DNA of 64,000 bases from Pseudenterobacter timonensis (GCF_900021175.1 NZ_FCOP01000013.1:62001-126000), one strand, 5' to 3'; counted from the first letter of the stretch, positions 16,302 to 25,051 are shown. Notes: generated from the sequence alone by a model not told the origin. Numbers and translations: made by a program.

Positions 16302-17611
16302 TCTCTTTCCTCTTTGTGAGACGGCAGGCTACGTAGCGCAGCCCAAGCCAGTAACGCGTAAACCAGCAGCAGAATCGATATGGGCCAGGCGGCGTCAAAC
16401 TGGATCAGCAGCGCGACGGCGAGCATCGGCCCCAAACCGCCGGAGAAGATCGACCCCACTTCATGCCCGAGCGCCAGCCCGGAGTAGCGCACCCGCACCG
16501 GGAAGAGATCGCTCATTATGCAGGGCTGGGTGCCGATCATCGCTCCGTGGCAGAACGGCAGGCCGAGGAACATGGCCAGCAGGATCCAGCCATAGCTGCC
16601 GGTAGAGAGCAGCCAGAAGAACGGGAAGGCCATCACCAGCAGGCCGATGACGCCGATGTAGTAGACTGGTTTAAGACCGATACGATCGGAGAGCGCCCCC
16701 CAGAAGAGAATGGAGAAAAACTCCACCAGCATCGCCAGCGTCACGGCGCTGATGATGTCGCCGGTGCTGATGCCAATGTGCTTCGCATAGACCACTGAAA
16801 AAGTGAAGAAGATATAGGACGCGCCGTTTTCCGGCAGGCGCAACGCAATGGCCTGCAGCAGCGCTTTCGGGTGTTCGCGCACCAGGATCAGCAGTGGAAT
16901 TTTTTCGTGCTTATCTTCCGGCTTCGCCTGGGTAAACGCCCTGCTTTCGCGAATGTTTTTGCGGATATAAACGCCGACCAAAAAGATAACGATGCTCAGC
17001 AGGAACGGCAGGCGCCAGCCCCAGCGCATAAAGTCCGCTTCCGGCAGTTTCTGCACCAGATAGAAGGCAAATGCCGACAGGACAAACCCGCCCGATACCC
17101 CCATCTGGCTCCAGGCGGTGTAGTAGCCGCGACGGGACGCCGGGGCGTTTTCGCTCAGCATCAATACGCCGCCGCCCCACTCGCCGCCGGAGGCCACGCC
17201 CTGTAAAAAGCGCAGAATAATCAGCGTCAATGGCGCCCAAATCCCCATCTGCGCGTAGGTAGGCAGCAGACCAATCACAAAAGTGGTCGCCCCCATCAGC
17301 GTTAAGGTCATGATCAAGGTCATCTTGCGGCTGTATCTGTCTCCCAGGTGGCCGAAAATAATCCCGCCCAGCGGACGGGCTAAAAAGCCGACGGCGAAAC
17401 CGGAAAAGGCCAGCAGCGTGCCCTGCAAAGGATCGCCGCCTACCGGGAAGAAGAGCGGCCCAAACACCAGCGCCGCAGCGGTGCCGTAGAGGAAAAAGTC
17501 ATACCACTCCAGCGCATTGCCCAGCACAGAGGCGATCACCAGCTTGCGCATCTGGTTCGCATCCTGGCTCACTTCAGTACTGATTTTTTGTTCTGTGACG
17601 ACGTTGCTCAT
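16298..17611 (-). CDS. MHS-family MFS transporter at the iac/cat junction
   Basis: A 437-residue, 12-helix major facilitator of the metabolite:H+ symporter family. The signature GNALEWYDFFLYG lies at about residues 31-43, RPLGGIIFGHLGDRYSRK in loop 2-3, and RFLQGVASGGEWGGG in helix 4. Relatives import organic or aromatic acids (shikimate, alpha-ketoglutarate, protocatechuate-type substrates). It is locked between iacG (one-base overlap, TAATG) and catI (four-base overlap), so it must be made with the pathway. It probably imports indole-3-acetate or a related acid, but the substrate cannot be read from sequence. Confidence 0.9.
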   Translation of the reverse strand: MSNVVTEQKISTEVSQDANQMRKLVIASVLGNALEWYDFFLYGTAAALVFGPLFFPVGGDPLQGTLLAFSGFAVGFLARPLGGIIFGHLGDRYSRKMTLIMTLTLMGATTFVIGLLPTYAQMGIWAPLTLIILRFLQGVASGGEWGGGVLMLSENAPASRRGYYTAWSQMGVSGGFVLSAFAFYLVQKLPEADFMRWGWRLPFLLSIVIFLVGVYIRKNIRESRAFTQAKPEDKHEKIPLLILVREHPKALLQAIALRLPENGASYIFFTFSVVYAKHIGISTGDIISAVTLAMLVEFFSILFWGALSDRIGLKPVYYIGVIGLLVMAFPFFWLLSTGSYGWILLAMFLGLPFCHGAMIGTQPCIMSDLFPVRVRYSGLALGHEVGSIFSGGLGPMLAVALLIQFDAAWPISILLLVYALLAWAALRSLPSHKEERE

Positions 17612-18135
17612 TACGCATTACCCCTGCTGGCGGGAAAATGGCCAGGCTCAGTGTCATGCCCGATGGTATGGTAACGACGGTTGAAATAAACCAGCCCGCG
17701 CGGCTGCTCGCTGATGCGAATCGCCTGCACCTGGCAGTAGAAAACTGAATGGCTGCCCACCTCATGACAGTCGGCAATCAGGCAGTCGAAGCTTGCTACC
17801 GACGAACTCAGCACCGGCGCGCCGCTGCTCATCACCTGCCAGCTGTCGTGCAGGAAACGCTCCTCCGAACGCAAGCTGGCGTTGGCAAAGATGCCGGAGA
17901 GTTCCTGATGGCTGCCGGAGAGCACGTTGACGCAAAGCACCCCGTTGCGACAGAAGTGCTGATGGGCATAAGAGCTGCGGTTCATACAGACCAGCAGCGT
18001 TGGCGGCGTATCGGTCACGCTGCAGACGGCAGACGCGGTAAAGCCAAACTTGCCCGCCGGGCCGTCTGTCGTGATCACCGACACGGCGCTGCCGAGCTGG
18101 GCCATTGCGTTACGAAATTCAGTTTGCAGTGTCAT
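17611..18135 (-). CDS. iacG: Flavin reductase IacG
   Basis: The 174-residue protein belongs to the HpaC-like flavin reductase domain family: FRNAMAQLGSAVSVITT at the start, GFTASAVCSVTDTPPTLLVCMN, and a terminal VYFNRRYH. It reduces free flavin with NAD(P)H and is thought to feed the flavin-dependent monooxygenase step (IacA). The start follows GGAGATCCCC. It lies 10 bases after iacF and overlaps the transporter gene by one base. Confidence 0.9.
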   Translation of the reverse strand: MTLQTEFRNAMAQLGSAVSVITTDGPAGKFGFTASAVCSVTDTPPTLLVCMNRSSYAHQHFCRNGVLCVNVLSGSHQELSGIFANASLRSEERFLHDSWQVMSSGAPVLSSSVASFDCLIADCHEVGSHSVFYCQVQAIRISEQPRGLVYFNRRYHTIGHDTEPGHFPASRGNA

Positions 18136-18145
18136 GGGGATCTCC

Positions 18146-19072
18146 TTACAGATCGATAACTAACCGCCCGCACTTCGCGCGGGAGCAGCAGAGCAATATC
18201 TGATCGCCGTCGGCCTTCTCTTCGTCAGTGAGATAGTGGTCGCGGTGGTCCGGCTCCCCTTCAATGACATCGGTCAGGCAGCTGCCGCAGATCCCCTGTT
18301 TACAGGAGACGTTGACCTTCAGCCCGGCCTGCGCCAGCGCTTCGACGATGGTCTGGTTTTCCAGCACGGTCACGGCGATGCCGCTGGCGGCGGCAAACAC
18401 TTCAAACGCCTCGCCTTTGGTCTCCACCTCCGCGCTAAAACACTCCTGATGGATCTGCCCGGGGGCAAAACCCTGCGCTAACGCCTGCGCATTAACCGCC
18501 TCCATCAGACGCGACGGCCCGCACACGTAAACGTGGGTATCAGGCGGCACGTCGCTCAGTACCGCCGTCAGGTTCAGACGCTGTTCATCGCTAAAATGCA
18601 GATGTGGCGCATACGCTGACGCTTCCAGCCGTGACACGAAGGCTGCCTGCGCGCGGGAACGGGCGCAGTAGTGCAACGAGAATGAACGCCCCGCCGCATG
18701 CAGCTCGGCGGCCATCGCCAGCATCGGGGTGATGCCGATCCCGCCGCCAATCAGCAGGCTATGCGGGGCATGTTCGTCCAGGGCAAAGAGATTGCGCGGC
18801 TCGCTTACGGTGACACTGTCACCTTCCTTCAGCGCGTGTACGGCCACGGAACCGCCCTTCGAGTCACTCTCTTTCAGAATGCCCAGCTGATAGTGGTGAC
18901 GGTCCTGAGGATCGCCGCACAGGGAGTACGGACGAACCAAATCTTTCGCAAGATGCAGGTCGATATGGGCCCCGGCGCTGAACGCCGGGAGGGCAATACC
19001 CTGCGCATGCGCCAGCGTCAGTAGCACCACTTCGCCCTGCAGCTCGCGCCGGATAACCTGTAACGTCAGCAT
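18146..19072 (-). CDS. iacF: Ferredoxin-NAD(P) reductase component IacF
   Basis: A 308-residue class IA-type oxygenase reductase. An FMN/FAD-binding barrel (RPYSL, residues 47-51) comes first, then a nucleotide domain (GGGIGITPM, 109-117, and VCGP at about 183). A C-terminal plant-type [2Fe-2S] ferredoxin domain follows with C257, C262, C265 and C295. It passes electrons from NAD(P)H to the Rieske oxygenase IacCD. The start follows AAGGAGCGATC, nine bases after iacE. Confidence 0.93.
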   Translation of the reverse strand: MLTLQVIRRELQGEVVLLTLAHAQGIALPAFSAGAHIDLHLAKDLVRPYSLCGDPQDRHHYQLGILKESDSKGGSVAVHALKEGDSVTVSEPRNLFALDEHAPHSLLIGGGIGITPMLAMAAELHAAGRSFSLHYCARSRAQAAFVSRLEASAYAPHLHFSDEQRLNLTAVLSDVPPDTHVYVCGPSRLMEAVNAQALAQGFAPGQIHQECFSAEVETKGEAFEVFAAASGIAVTVLENQTIVEALAQAGLKVNVSCKQGICGSCLTDVIEGEPDHRDHYLTDEEKADGDQILLCCSRAKCGRLVIDL

Positions 19073-19081
19073 GATCGCTCC

Positions 19082-19816
19082 TTAGCGCATAAACAGACCG
19101 CCGTTGATATCCCATGTCGCCCCGGTGACAAACGACGCCTGCGGGGAAGCCAGCAGCGCTACGGCCTGCGCCACAAACTCCGCCTCCCCCAGCTGACCCA
19201 CCGGGATCGTCTGCAACAGGCTCGCCATCTTCTCTTCCGGGACCAGTGCATGAACGGTGGGCAGATCCATCGGGCCGGGGGCGATAGCATTCACCGTCAC
19301 CCCCGATTTCGCCAGCTCGCGGGCAAAGATCTTAGTGAGCGTCAGGATGCCGCCTTTGGACGCCGCGTAGTGCGCCCCCGACGCCGTACCGCCGTTTTGC
19401 CCGGCGAGCGACGCCAGGTTAATAATCCGCCCGTAGCCACGGCTGGCGAAATAGCGCCCCAGGGTCTGGCAGCCGACAAAAGTCCCGCGCAGGTTGGTGG
19501 CGATCACCCGGTCAAACTCGTCGACGTCGATCTCCATCACCGGTGTGGCGAGCGTCAGCGCAGCGTTGTTCACCAGTACCTCCAGGCTGCCGAAGCGCGT
19601 CAGGGTGGCCGCCAGCGCGCGGTCAAAATCCTCCGGCTGGCGGATGTCCAGCCCGAGTGCCAGCACGTTGCCGTTATCCAGCTCATCTGCCGCCTGCTGC
19701 GCGCGGGCGGCGTCCACATCCGTCAGCACCACCTGAAAGCCCTGCGCCAGCAACGTGGAGGCGATAACATTTCCTAACCCGGCGGCCGCGCCGGTCACTA
19801 CTACGGTTTGCGTCAT
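19082..19816 (-). CDS. iacE: Short-chain dehydrogenase/reductase IacE
   Basis: The 244-residue classical SDR shows TGAAAGLG (8-15), NNAA (83-86) and the catalytic S136, Y150 and K154 (YAASK). An aspartate after the second strand (D33) suggests NAD(H). In iac clusters IacE acts on an early intermediate of indole-3-acetate breakdown. The start at 19816 follows GAGGAGC; an upstream in-frame extension has no ribosome site. It lies 10 bases after iacD. Confidence 0.92.
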   Translation of the reverse strand: MTQTVVVTGAAAGLGNVIASTLLAQGFQVVLTDVDAARAQQAADELDNGNVLALGLDIRQPEDFDRALAATLTRFGSLEVLVNNAALTLATPVMEIDVDEFDRVIATNLRGTFVGCQTLGRYFASRGYGRIINLASLAGQNGGTASGAHYAASKGGILTLTKIFARELAKSGVTVNAIAPGPMDLPTVHALVPEEKMASLLQTIPVGQLGEAEFVAQAVALLASPQASFVTGATWDINGGLFMR

Positions 19817-19826
19817 ACGCGGCTCC

Positions 19827-20309
19827 TCAGAGGATGTAGCCGATGCTGTGCAGCACATCGTCGCTGTTAACCAGGCGGATCACCTTCTGGCGGATCAGCC
19901 AGCGTTCGCCCTGCTGCTGCAGATGCCAGGTGATATCTGCCGCGTAGTGGCGGCTATGGCCCTTGCGGTGCTCCCACAGGGATTGCGCCCCGCGTACCAC
20001 GATGGTGCTGTCGTCTGACTCCAGCACGCGCAGGCGCGACAGGGTGCGCAGCGTACGGGCGCGCGGCGTGGTGGAGATCGATTCGCCGCTGTAAAGCCGT
20101 TTCACCCGCTTCTCCCGCATGGGGTGATCGTCGCAGGCGTAGTTGAGGCTGTTTTTAAAATCGGTTTCGGCGGGATCGATGGGCACCACGTAAAGACCGT
20201 CGCGCTGCCACAGATCCAGCCAGGCGTTGAACTCCCCCTGGTCGAGCAGATCGCCTTCAAGATTCACCACCGACATGGCGGTAAAGAGAGCAGAATCGGG
20301 CGTCATCAT
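19827..20309 (-). CDS. iacD: Ring-hydroxylating dioxygenase small subunit IacD
   Basis: This 160-residue NTF2-like protein is the beta subunit of the Rieske dioxygenase. It matches the family: NLEGDLLDQGEFNAWLDLW near the start, Y/H-rich YACDDHPMREKRVKRLYSGES in the middle and a C-terminal RQKVIRLVNSDD. It supports the alpha subunit structurally. The ATG at 20309 overlaps the iacC stop (ATGA), which settles the start over a longer frame; the Shine-Dalgarno is within iacC. Confidence 0.92.
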   Translation of the reverse strand: MMTPDSALFTAMSVVNLEGDLLDQGEFNAWLDLWQRDGLYVVPIDPAETDFKNSLNYACDDHPMREKRVKRLYSGESISTTPRARTLRTLSRLRVLESDDSTIVVRGAQSLWEHRKGHSRHYAADITWHLQQQGERWLIRQKVIRLVNSDDVLHSIGYIL

Positions 20310-21607
20310 TTTTCGTTCTCCGTCATGAGCTTTTTCCACTGCTGATAGGCGGCGCGCATGCCGGTTTCGGCGCTGACGTCGCTGCGCAGTCCATCGTCGG
20401 TGCGGAACTCCCCCGCCAGACCGCGGTTGAGCATGATCCAGAGATCGTCGCCCGACGTAGCCCCGCGCTGCACGCGCTCCCAGGCCTCGGAGTCATCCGG
20501 CGTGCCGAAACCCATCGGCCCCTGAAAGTGTTCGTGCAGACGCAGGCGCGCCTGATTGGCAATCTCCGGCCCGCCCTCCATGGTGATCACCGCATGGTGA
20601 ATTTCGGTTTCGTTGACGGATACCGGCTGGAGCACGCGGAAGAAGGCCATCGAACAGGCGATGTTCGGAAAAATATTGAGGTTAAAACCGGAGCCGCCGA
20701 CGGCACGAACGATGCGCCGCACCTGCGCTTCGTCATGATCGGCGCGCAGGGCCTCCGCCAGTTCGGTGAAGCGTTCCGGGATGGGGGCGTCAAGGTTGGC
20801 TTCGAGATCCACCAGCTCAGGGATCATCACCATTACGCTGTGTCCGTTGCCTAAATCTTCGACGTAGCCGCTGCCGTCAACGAAGTTGAGCATCTCTTCG
20901 GTCTGCTTATCCACGGAGCTTAAGAACGAGCGGTGGACCACCGGGAAGTGATAGCCGTCGGTGGTGTTTTCCAGCTGGATTTTCCAGTTGCCCGGGAAGC
21001 GGAAACGGTGCGCCGGTCCGGTTTTGATCGGATAGCCCGCCCCCTGTTTCATAAAGAGATCCATCCACTTTTTGGCCGCGCCGAGAAAATCCTCCAGCGG
21101 TTCAATCTGCTCGTTAAAGGTGGCGAAGATCATTCCGGCGTACTGCTCGGTGCGCAGCGACACCAGCCCCAGCTCCCCTTTCTCCAGCTGGTCAGCGTAA
21201 CTTTCCGGATGCGGGACGCCGCGCAGGCTGCCGTCCAGCGCGTAGCCCCAGCCGTGATAGGGGCAAACAAAACTGTTGGTTTTGCCGCTGCGATGCTCGC
21301 ACACCGTCGCCGCACGGTGGCGACAGCGGTTCAGCAGCGTATGGACGTTGCCTTTACGGTCGCGCACCACGATCACCGGCTGGGTGCCGATCTCGGTCGT
21401 TTTAAAGCTGCCGCTCTCCGGGATTTCGCTGGTGTGCGCCACCCAGACCCAGGTTTTGCTGAAAATTCTCTCCAGCTCAAGGCGGAACAGCGTCTCCGAG
21501 GTGTAGAGCGAGGTGTGGACCCGGTCACGCTGGACCAGCGCCGCGATTTCTGTGCGTGACGGCACGGTGTCGATGTTTTTCACGCTGATGTGTTGCTCGC
21601 ACTGCAT
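20306..21607 (-). CDS. iacC: Rieske dioxygenase large subunit IacC
   Basis: The 433-residue alpha subunit has a Rieske [2Fe-2S] domain (C95-x-H97 and C115-x2-H118 in VCPYHGW) and a mononuclear iron site (D217, H220, H225 in DGYHFPVVH). With IacD and reductase IacF it is the ring-hydroxylating step of the iac pathway that leads to catechol. The start at 21607 follows AGGAGACTG with good spacing; seven extra codons upstream have no support. It is preceded by iacI at 17 bases and coupled to iacD. Confidence 0.94.
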   Translation of the reverse strand: MQCEQHISVKNIDTVPSRTEIAALVQRDRVHTSLYTSETLFRLELERIFSKTWVWVAHTSEIPESGSFKTTEIGTQPVIVVRDRKGNVHTLLNRCRHRAATVCEHRSGKTNSFVCPYHGWGYALDGSLRGVPHPESYADQLEKGELGLVSLRTEQYAGMIFATFNEQIEPLEDFLGAAKKWMDLFMKQGAGYPIKTGPAHRFRFPGNWKIQLENTTDGYHFPVVHRSFLSSVDKQTEEMLNFVDGSGYVEDLGNGHSVMVMIPELVDLEANLDAPIPERFTELAEALRADHDEAQVRRIVRAVGGSGFNLNIFPNIACSMAFFRVLQPVSVNETEIHHAVITMEGGPEIANQARLRLHEHFQGPMGFGTPDDSEAWERVQRGATSGDDLWIMLNRGLAGEFRTDDGLRSDVSAETGMRAAYQQWKKLMTENEK

Positions 21608-21624
21608 ATCCAGTCTCCTGCCAG

Positions 21625-22137
21625 TCAATTTTTATCCGGTACGGGTAAGGCATCTGCCGCCTGCCAGTGGTCAACCGGCCTGCTGAAGAGGTTGCGGGTC
21701 GTGAAATGCGCCATCACCATCCCGGGCTCCCCGGGTGTAAAGGTGACCTCAATTTCAGCGGCGTTCAGATGGGCGCCGCCCGCGCTGAACGCCGAGGTCT
21801 GTAACATCAGCCAGCGGCCTTTAAGCTGCCCGTCCGGCTCGTGCCATAGCGCCTCTGAACAGAGAAAATGGGCGTTCATGGCAAAGTGCGCGGGCTTTCG
21901 CACATATCCCGCCATCATGGTCATAATTGCCTCTCGCCCCTGGTGGCGACCGAGACGAGTGGCGTAAGGTTCACCCACCCCTTCCCAGCAGGCATTGGCG
22001 GTAAAGAGCGCGCCAATGGCCTGCACTATTTCCGGCGTGTCGAGCCGGTCGCACAGGTGCATGTAGTGGCTGATGCAGAGACGTGCGGCCTGGTATTCTT
22101 CGAGTTGCTGCAGGCGCAGCGCATCCCGGGCGTTCAT
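21625..22137 (-). CDS. iacI: SnoaL/NTF2-like protein IacI
   Basis: The 170-residue protein has the alpha-plus-beta-barrel layout of SnoaL-like polyketide cyclase/NTF2 proteins: an N-terminal helix pair (EEYQAARLCISHYMHLCDRLD), GREAI at about 70 and alternating strands to the end. It is distinct from the true beta subunit IacD. It occurs in known iac clusters with no firmly assigned reaction. The start at 22137 is 2 bases after iacB; the long upstream frame covers iacB in a different frame and is a shadow. Confidence 0.87.
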   Translation of the reverse strand: MNARDALRLQQLEEYQAARLCISHYMHLCDRLDTPEIVQAIGALFTANACWEGVGEPYATRLGRHQGREAIMTMMAGYVRKPAHFAMNAHFLCSEALWHEPDGQLKGRWLMLQTSAFSAGGAHLNAAEIEVTFTPGEPGMVMAHFTTRNLFSRPVDHWQAADALPVPDKN

Positions 22138-22139
22138 GG

Positions 22140-22499
22140 TCAGCTCTGAATAATCAGTTCGCGGCCCACGCGGGCTTCGATTTTGCAGTACTTCCATAGT
22201 CTGCTTCCGCTGTCGCCCACCGGCGTGGTGCGGAACAGGTTGCAGACCGCCGCCACGTTTTCCAGGCGCTCGGCATCCGCCAGCACGTAGGTAGTCCACG
22301 GCGCGGCGGTGGATGGCCCGACCATCAGCTGGTCGTCGTCCATATTGCCGATGACGCGAATGCCCGGCGTCTCCTCGATGCCTTTCATCATCACCCCGAA
22401 GGCGGCCCACACCTGTTTAGCTTCTGCCGCGCTGGCATCGAAAAAATTCTGGTTAACGCCGATGCAAAACAGCACGCGTAAGGTCGTTGACTGGCTCAT
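22140..22499 (-). CDS. iacB: IacB, small conserved iac protein
   Basis: The 119-residue protein matches IacB by position and size between iacA and iacI. It has a compact alpha/beta sequence with no obvious cofactor motif (RVLFCIGVNQNFFDA, GIRVIGNMDDDQLMVGPS, RLWKYCKIEAR). Its role is not established. The ATG at 22499 follows a strong AAAGGAGTAAC, and it lies 22 bases after iacA. Confidence 0.85.
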   Translation of the reverse strand: MSQSTTLRVLFCIGVNQNFFDASAAEAKQVWAAFGVMMKGIEETPGIRVIGNMDDDQLMVGPSTAAPWTTYVLADAERLENVAAVCNLFRTTPVGDSGSRLWKYCKIEARVGRELIIQS

Positions 22500-22521
22500 C
22501 TGTTACTCCTTTCGTTAAAAA

Positions 22522-23649
22522 TCACAGGTAACCTGGCAGCGGTTTGCCGCCAAAAAAGACCGTCCCGGCATTGAGGTACGAGAGGTCGCCCATAAAGGCA
22601 TGTTGGGTAATCACCATCGTGTCGCGAACATAGCGTTGTAGCGGGCTGGTCATGGTGACGCCCCCCATGCCGTTCAGCGCCAGGGCCTGACGCGCCACCT
22701 CAGCGGCCACGCGGGTGACATGCGTAGAGGAAAGCCGTAAGGCGTTGATCTGCTCGCAGTTCGGGTCGTCTCCCGCCAGCAACCGCTGCCAGACCTCGTC
22801 AATCGCCTCATAAAACCAGGCCCGGGCCGATCGCAGTTCGGCTTCGCAACGGGCGATCTGCATCTGCGCCTGCGGGCGTTCAGCCAGCCCCGGCGCGCCG
22901 GTGACCGACTGCTGACGATGGGCAATGGCGTAGATTTCGTTGAGCGCGGCGCGCGCCACCCCCAGCGCCACCACGGAGAGCACCTGCGTGGCAAGCGAGA
23001 GCACCGGGTAGCGGTAAAGCGGCCCTTCCAGATTCAGCGCTCCGCCGCGCACAAAGGTCCACTCATGCGGCACGAACGCGTCGTTAACCACCAGGTCGTG
23101 GCTGCCGGTGCCCGCCAGCCCGACGGTGTCCCAGACCGGATCGATCTGCACGCTGGCTCTTGGCAGTACCGCCATACGCGGCAGGGGCTGATCGCCCTCC
23201 GGCAGGATGCCAACGCCCAGCACCGACGCTCCCATGCTGCCGCTGGCGAAGCTCCAGCGTCCGCTGACGCGATAGCCACCATCGGCCTGCTGCGCTTTTT
23301 GCGTCGGAAAGATCCCCCCGGCAAAGACCACGTCAGGCCCGTCGCGCCAGAGTTCCTTCAGGGTGTCTGGCGCAAGCGCGCCGAGGTAGAACGGGCTCAT
23401 GCCAAAGCTTGCCACCCAGCCGGCCGAGCCGTCGGCGGTGGAGATCTGTTCAATCAGCTCGCAAAACTGCGCCGGGGAACATTCGTCGCCGCCGTACATC
23501 CGGGGCACCAGGGCGCGGTAGACTCCCGCCTCCTTGAAGCGGGCGATCACGTCGTCGGAGATATGACGCTGATGCTCAAATTCATGGCTGCGTTTAGCCA
23601 CCTCACTCAGCAGCGGAACCAGCGCCTCACGAACAGGTACGGCAGACAT
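22522..23649 (-). CDS. iacA: Flavin-dependent monooxygenase/acyl-CoA dehydrogenase-fold protein IacA
   Basis: This 375-residue protein has the three-part acyl-CoA dehydrogenase fold: N-terminal helices (FEHQRHISDDVIARFKEAGVYRALVPRMYGGDE), a middle beta domain (YRVSGRWSFASGSMGASVLGVG) and C-terminal helices (NGMGGVTM, YVRDTMVITQH). The lack of a catalytic-Glu acyl-CoA context and the pairing with flavin reductase IacG fit the group D monooxygenases of this fold. IacA carries out the first oxygenation of indole-3-acetate in characterised iac systems. The start follows GGAGGATGCT. 100 bases separate it from iacH. Confidence 0.93.
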   Translation of the reverse strand: MSAVPVREALVPLLSEVAKRSHEFEHQRHISDDVIARFKEAGVYRALVPRMYGGDECSPAQFCELIEQISTADGSAGWVASFGMSPFYLGALAPDTLKELWRDGPDVVFAGGIFPTQKAQQADGGYRVSGRWSFASGSMGASVLGVGILPEGDQPLPRMAVLPRASVQIDPVWDTVGLAGTGSHDLVVNDAFVPHEWTFVRGGALNLEGPLYRYPVLSLATQVLSVVALGVARAALNEIYAIAHRQQSVTGAPGLAERPQAQMQIARCEAELRSARAWFYEAIDEVWQRLLAGDDPNCEQINALRLSSTHVTRVAAEVARQALALNGMGGVTMTSPLQRYVRDTMVITQHAFMGDLSYLNAGTVFFGGKPLPGYL

Positions 23650-23749
23650 AGCATCCTCCGGATAGTTATCAGCGGCGCGCGTCAGGACGAGCGAAGCCGC
23701 AATGAGTCGAACTCACTGAATCTTCAGGGTGAAAACAGAAATGTGAGGG

Positions 23750-24874
23750 CTAGTGACGTCGTCGCGACAAGAGCCACTCGGCGGCCTGCACCAGCAACCC
23801 GTCATGACCCTTGCGGGCGATAAGCTGCAGCGCCACCGGACGCCCGTCGATTTCGCCGACGGGCAGCGTCAGCGCCGGGTGGCCGCTGAGGTTAAAGGGG
23901 CGAACCAGACGCGTCAGGTTGACCACGCTTAGCGGCTCCTTCGCCTCCTGCAAGGTGGGCGGCAGCTCCGGCAGCGTCGCCATCGCCAGCAGCGGCGTCT
24001 TATCGAGTAAGGCATCCACCCCGGCGGTAAAAGCGATACGCGTCTGTTCTGCCTGGCGTAACGCGGCAGGGGTAATGTCTGCGCCGGCACGGATGCGTAA
24101 AGCCACATCCGCCGACACCAGACTGGTGGCGAGAAGCGGGCCTGATGCACGCCAGTTTTCATGGCTAATGAGGGTGAGCCCCGCGCGGTGCGCCTCCTCC
24201 AGCAAAGCAAGCGTCGTTTCCTGGGGGGAACATCCTGCCTGTGCAAGAAATTCGAGAATGCAGGCGTCAATCTCTGGCTCAGCCGCCAGCACGCAGGCCA
24301 TGGGGGGCAATGCGTCGAGCGGTTCGCCGACGGGGATCGCCAGCCGGGTCACCACGTCGCGTAGCATGGCCGCATCCCGGGTGAACACGCCGACGCAATC
24401 AAGCGAGCTCTCTTCAGGCATGACGCCATGACGGCTTAACACGCCAAAGCCCGGTTTCAGCCCGATAATGCCGCAGCAGGCGGCAGGCATTCGCACGGAG
24501 CCGCCCGTATCGGTGCCGAGGGCGAAATCCACCTCGCCAGAGGCAACCACCGCCGCCGACCCGCTGGAGGAGCCGCCCGGGATCAGGGAGGGATAACGCG
24601 GATTGACCGGCGTGCCGCAGCGAGGATTGATGCCGGTAACGCCGAAAGCCAGTTCATGCAGCGTGGTTTTACCGACCAGCAGGCAGCGCGCCTCCAGCAG
24701 GGTGGCGACGACCCCGGCATGGCGCTCTGCCACCGGTACGGTTGCCAGCGCCGGACAGCCTGCCCGGGTGCGGTATCCGGCAACATCCAGCGTGTCTTTC
24801 ACCGCGAAGCGGAGATCCCCCTCGCCGAGTGTAAACTGCTCGACAAAACCATTGCTCTTGCGTACTGGCTTCAT
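23750..24874 (-). CDS. iacH: Amidase-signature protein IacH
   Basis: The 374-residue amidase carries the signature region with the Ser-cisSer-Lys triad: K26 in RFAVKDTLDVAG and the glycine-serine stretch PGGSSSGSAAVVASG, followed by GTDTGGSVRMPA. Amidases of this type hydrolyse amides such as indole-3-acetamide or amino-acid conjugates, and IacH may release indole-3-acetate this way; that is inference. The ATG at 24874 is chosen over the GTG at 24889, because GAAGGT lies at suitable distance. It is the first gene of the 16-gene array. Confidence 0.9.
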   Translation of the reverse strand: MKPVRKSNGFVEQFTLGEGDLRFAVKDTLDVAGYRTRAGCPALATVPVAERHAGVVATLLEARCLLVGKTTLHELAFGVTGINPRCGTPVNPRYPSLIPGGSSSGSAAVVASGEVDFALGTDTGGSVRMPAACCGIIGLKPGFGVLSRHGVMPEESSLDCVGVFTRDAAMLRDVVTRLAIPVGEPLDALPPMACVLAAEPEIDACILEFLAQAGCSPQETTLALLEEAHRAGLTLISHENWRASGPLLATSLVSADVALRIRAGADITPAALRQAEQTRIAFTAGVDALLDKTPLLAMATLPELPPTLQEAKEPLSVVNLTRLVRPFNLSGHPALTLPVGEIDGRPVALQLIARKGHDGLLVQAAEWLLSRRRH

Positions 24875-24938
24875 GATTGATACCTTCACCAGAAAAAATG
24901 AATCAAATTCAGGCTGAGCATTATTGCTCTTTTTTTAT

Positions 24939-24954
24939 CCTGACTAACGTCAGG
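24939..24954. promoter_or_regulatory. 16-bp palindrome in the iacH leader/promoter
   Basis: CCTGAC-TAAC-GTCAGG is a perfect 6-bp inverted repeat, 65-80 bases before the iacH start. Its size suits a MarR-type operator or a promoter-proximal hairpin. The bound protein is unproven. Confidence 0.45.
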
Positions 24955-25024
24955 TCAATCATGGAAGAATTAGATGAATATTCAAGTAATATTTCACGTT
25001 AATTTTACGCTCAAGCAACATCTT

Positions 25025-25051
25025 ATTAACCATTATGTAAGCATGGTTAAT
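25025..25051. promoter_or_regulatory. 27-bp inverted repeat between iacR and iacH, candidate IacR operator
   Basis: ATTAACCAT (25025-25033) and ATGGTTAAT (25043-25051) are perfect 9-bp arms with a 9-base spacer, giving 18 bases centre to centre. This is about two helical turns and fits a dimeric winged-helix regulator such as IacR. It lies in the 333-bp gene-free gap 24875-25207 on the promoter side of iacH. The remainder of that gap is AT-rich with no ORF. Confidence 0.55.
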
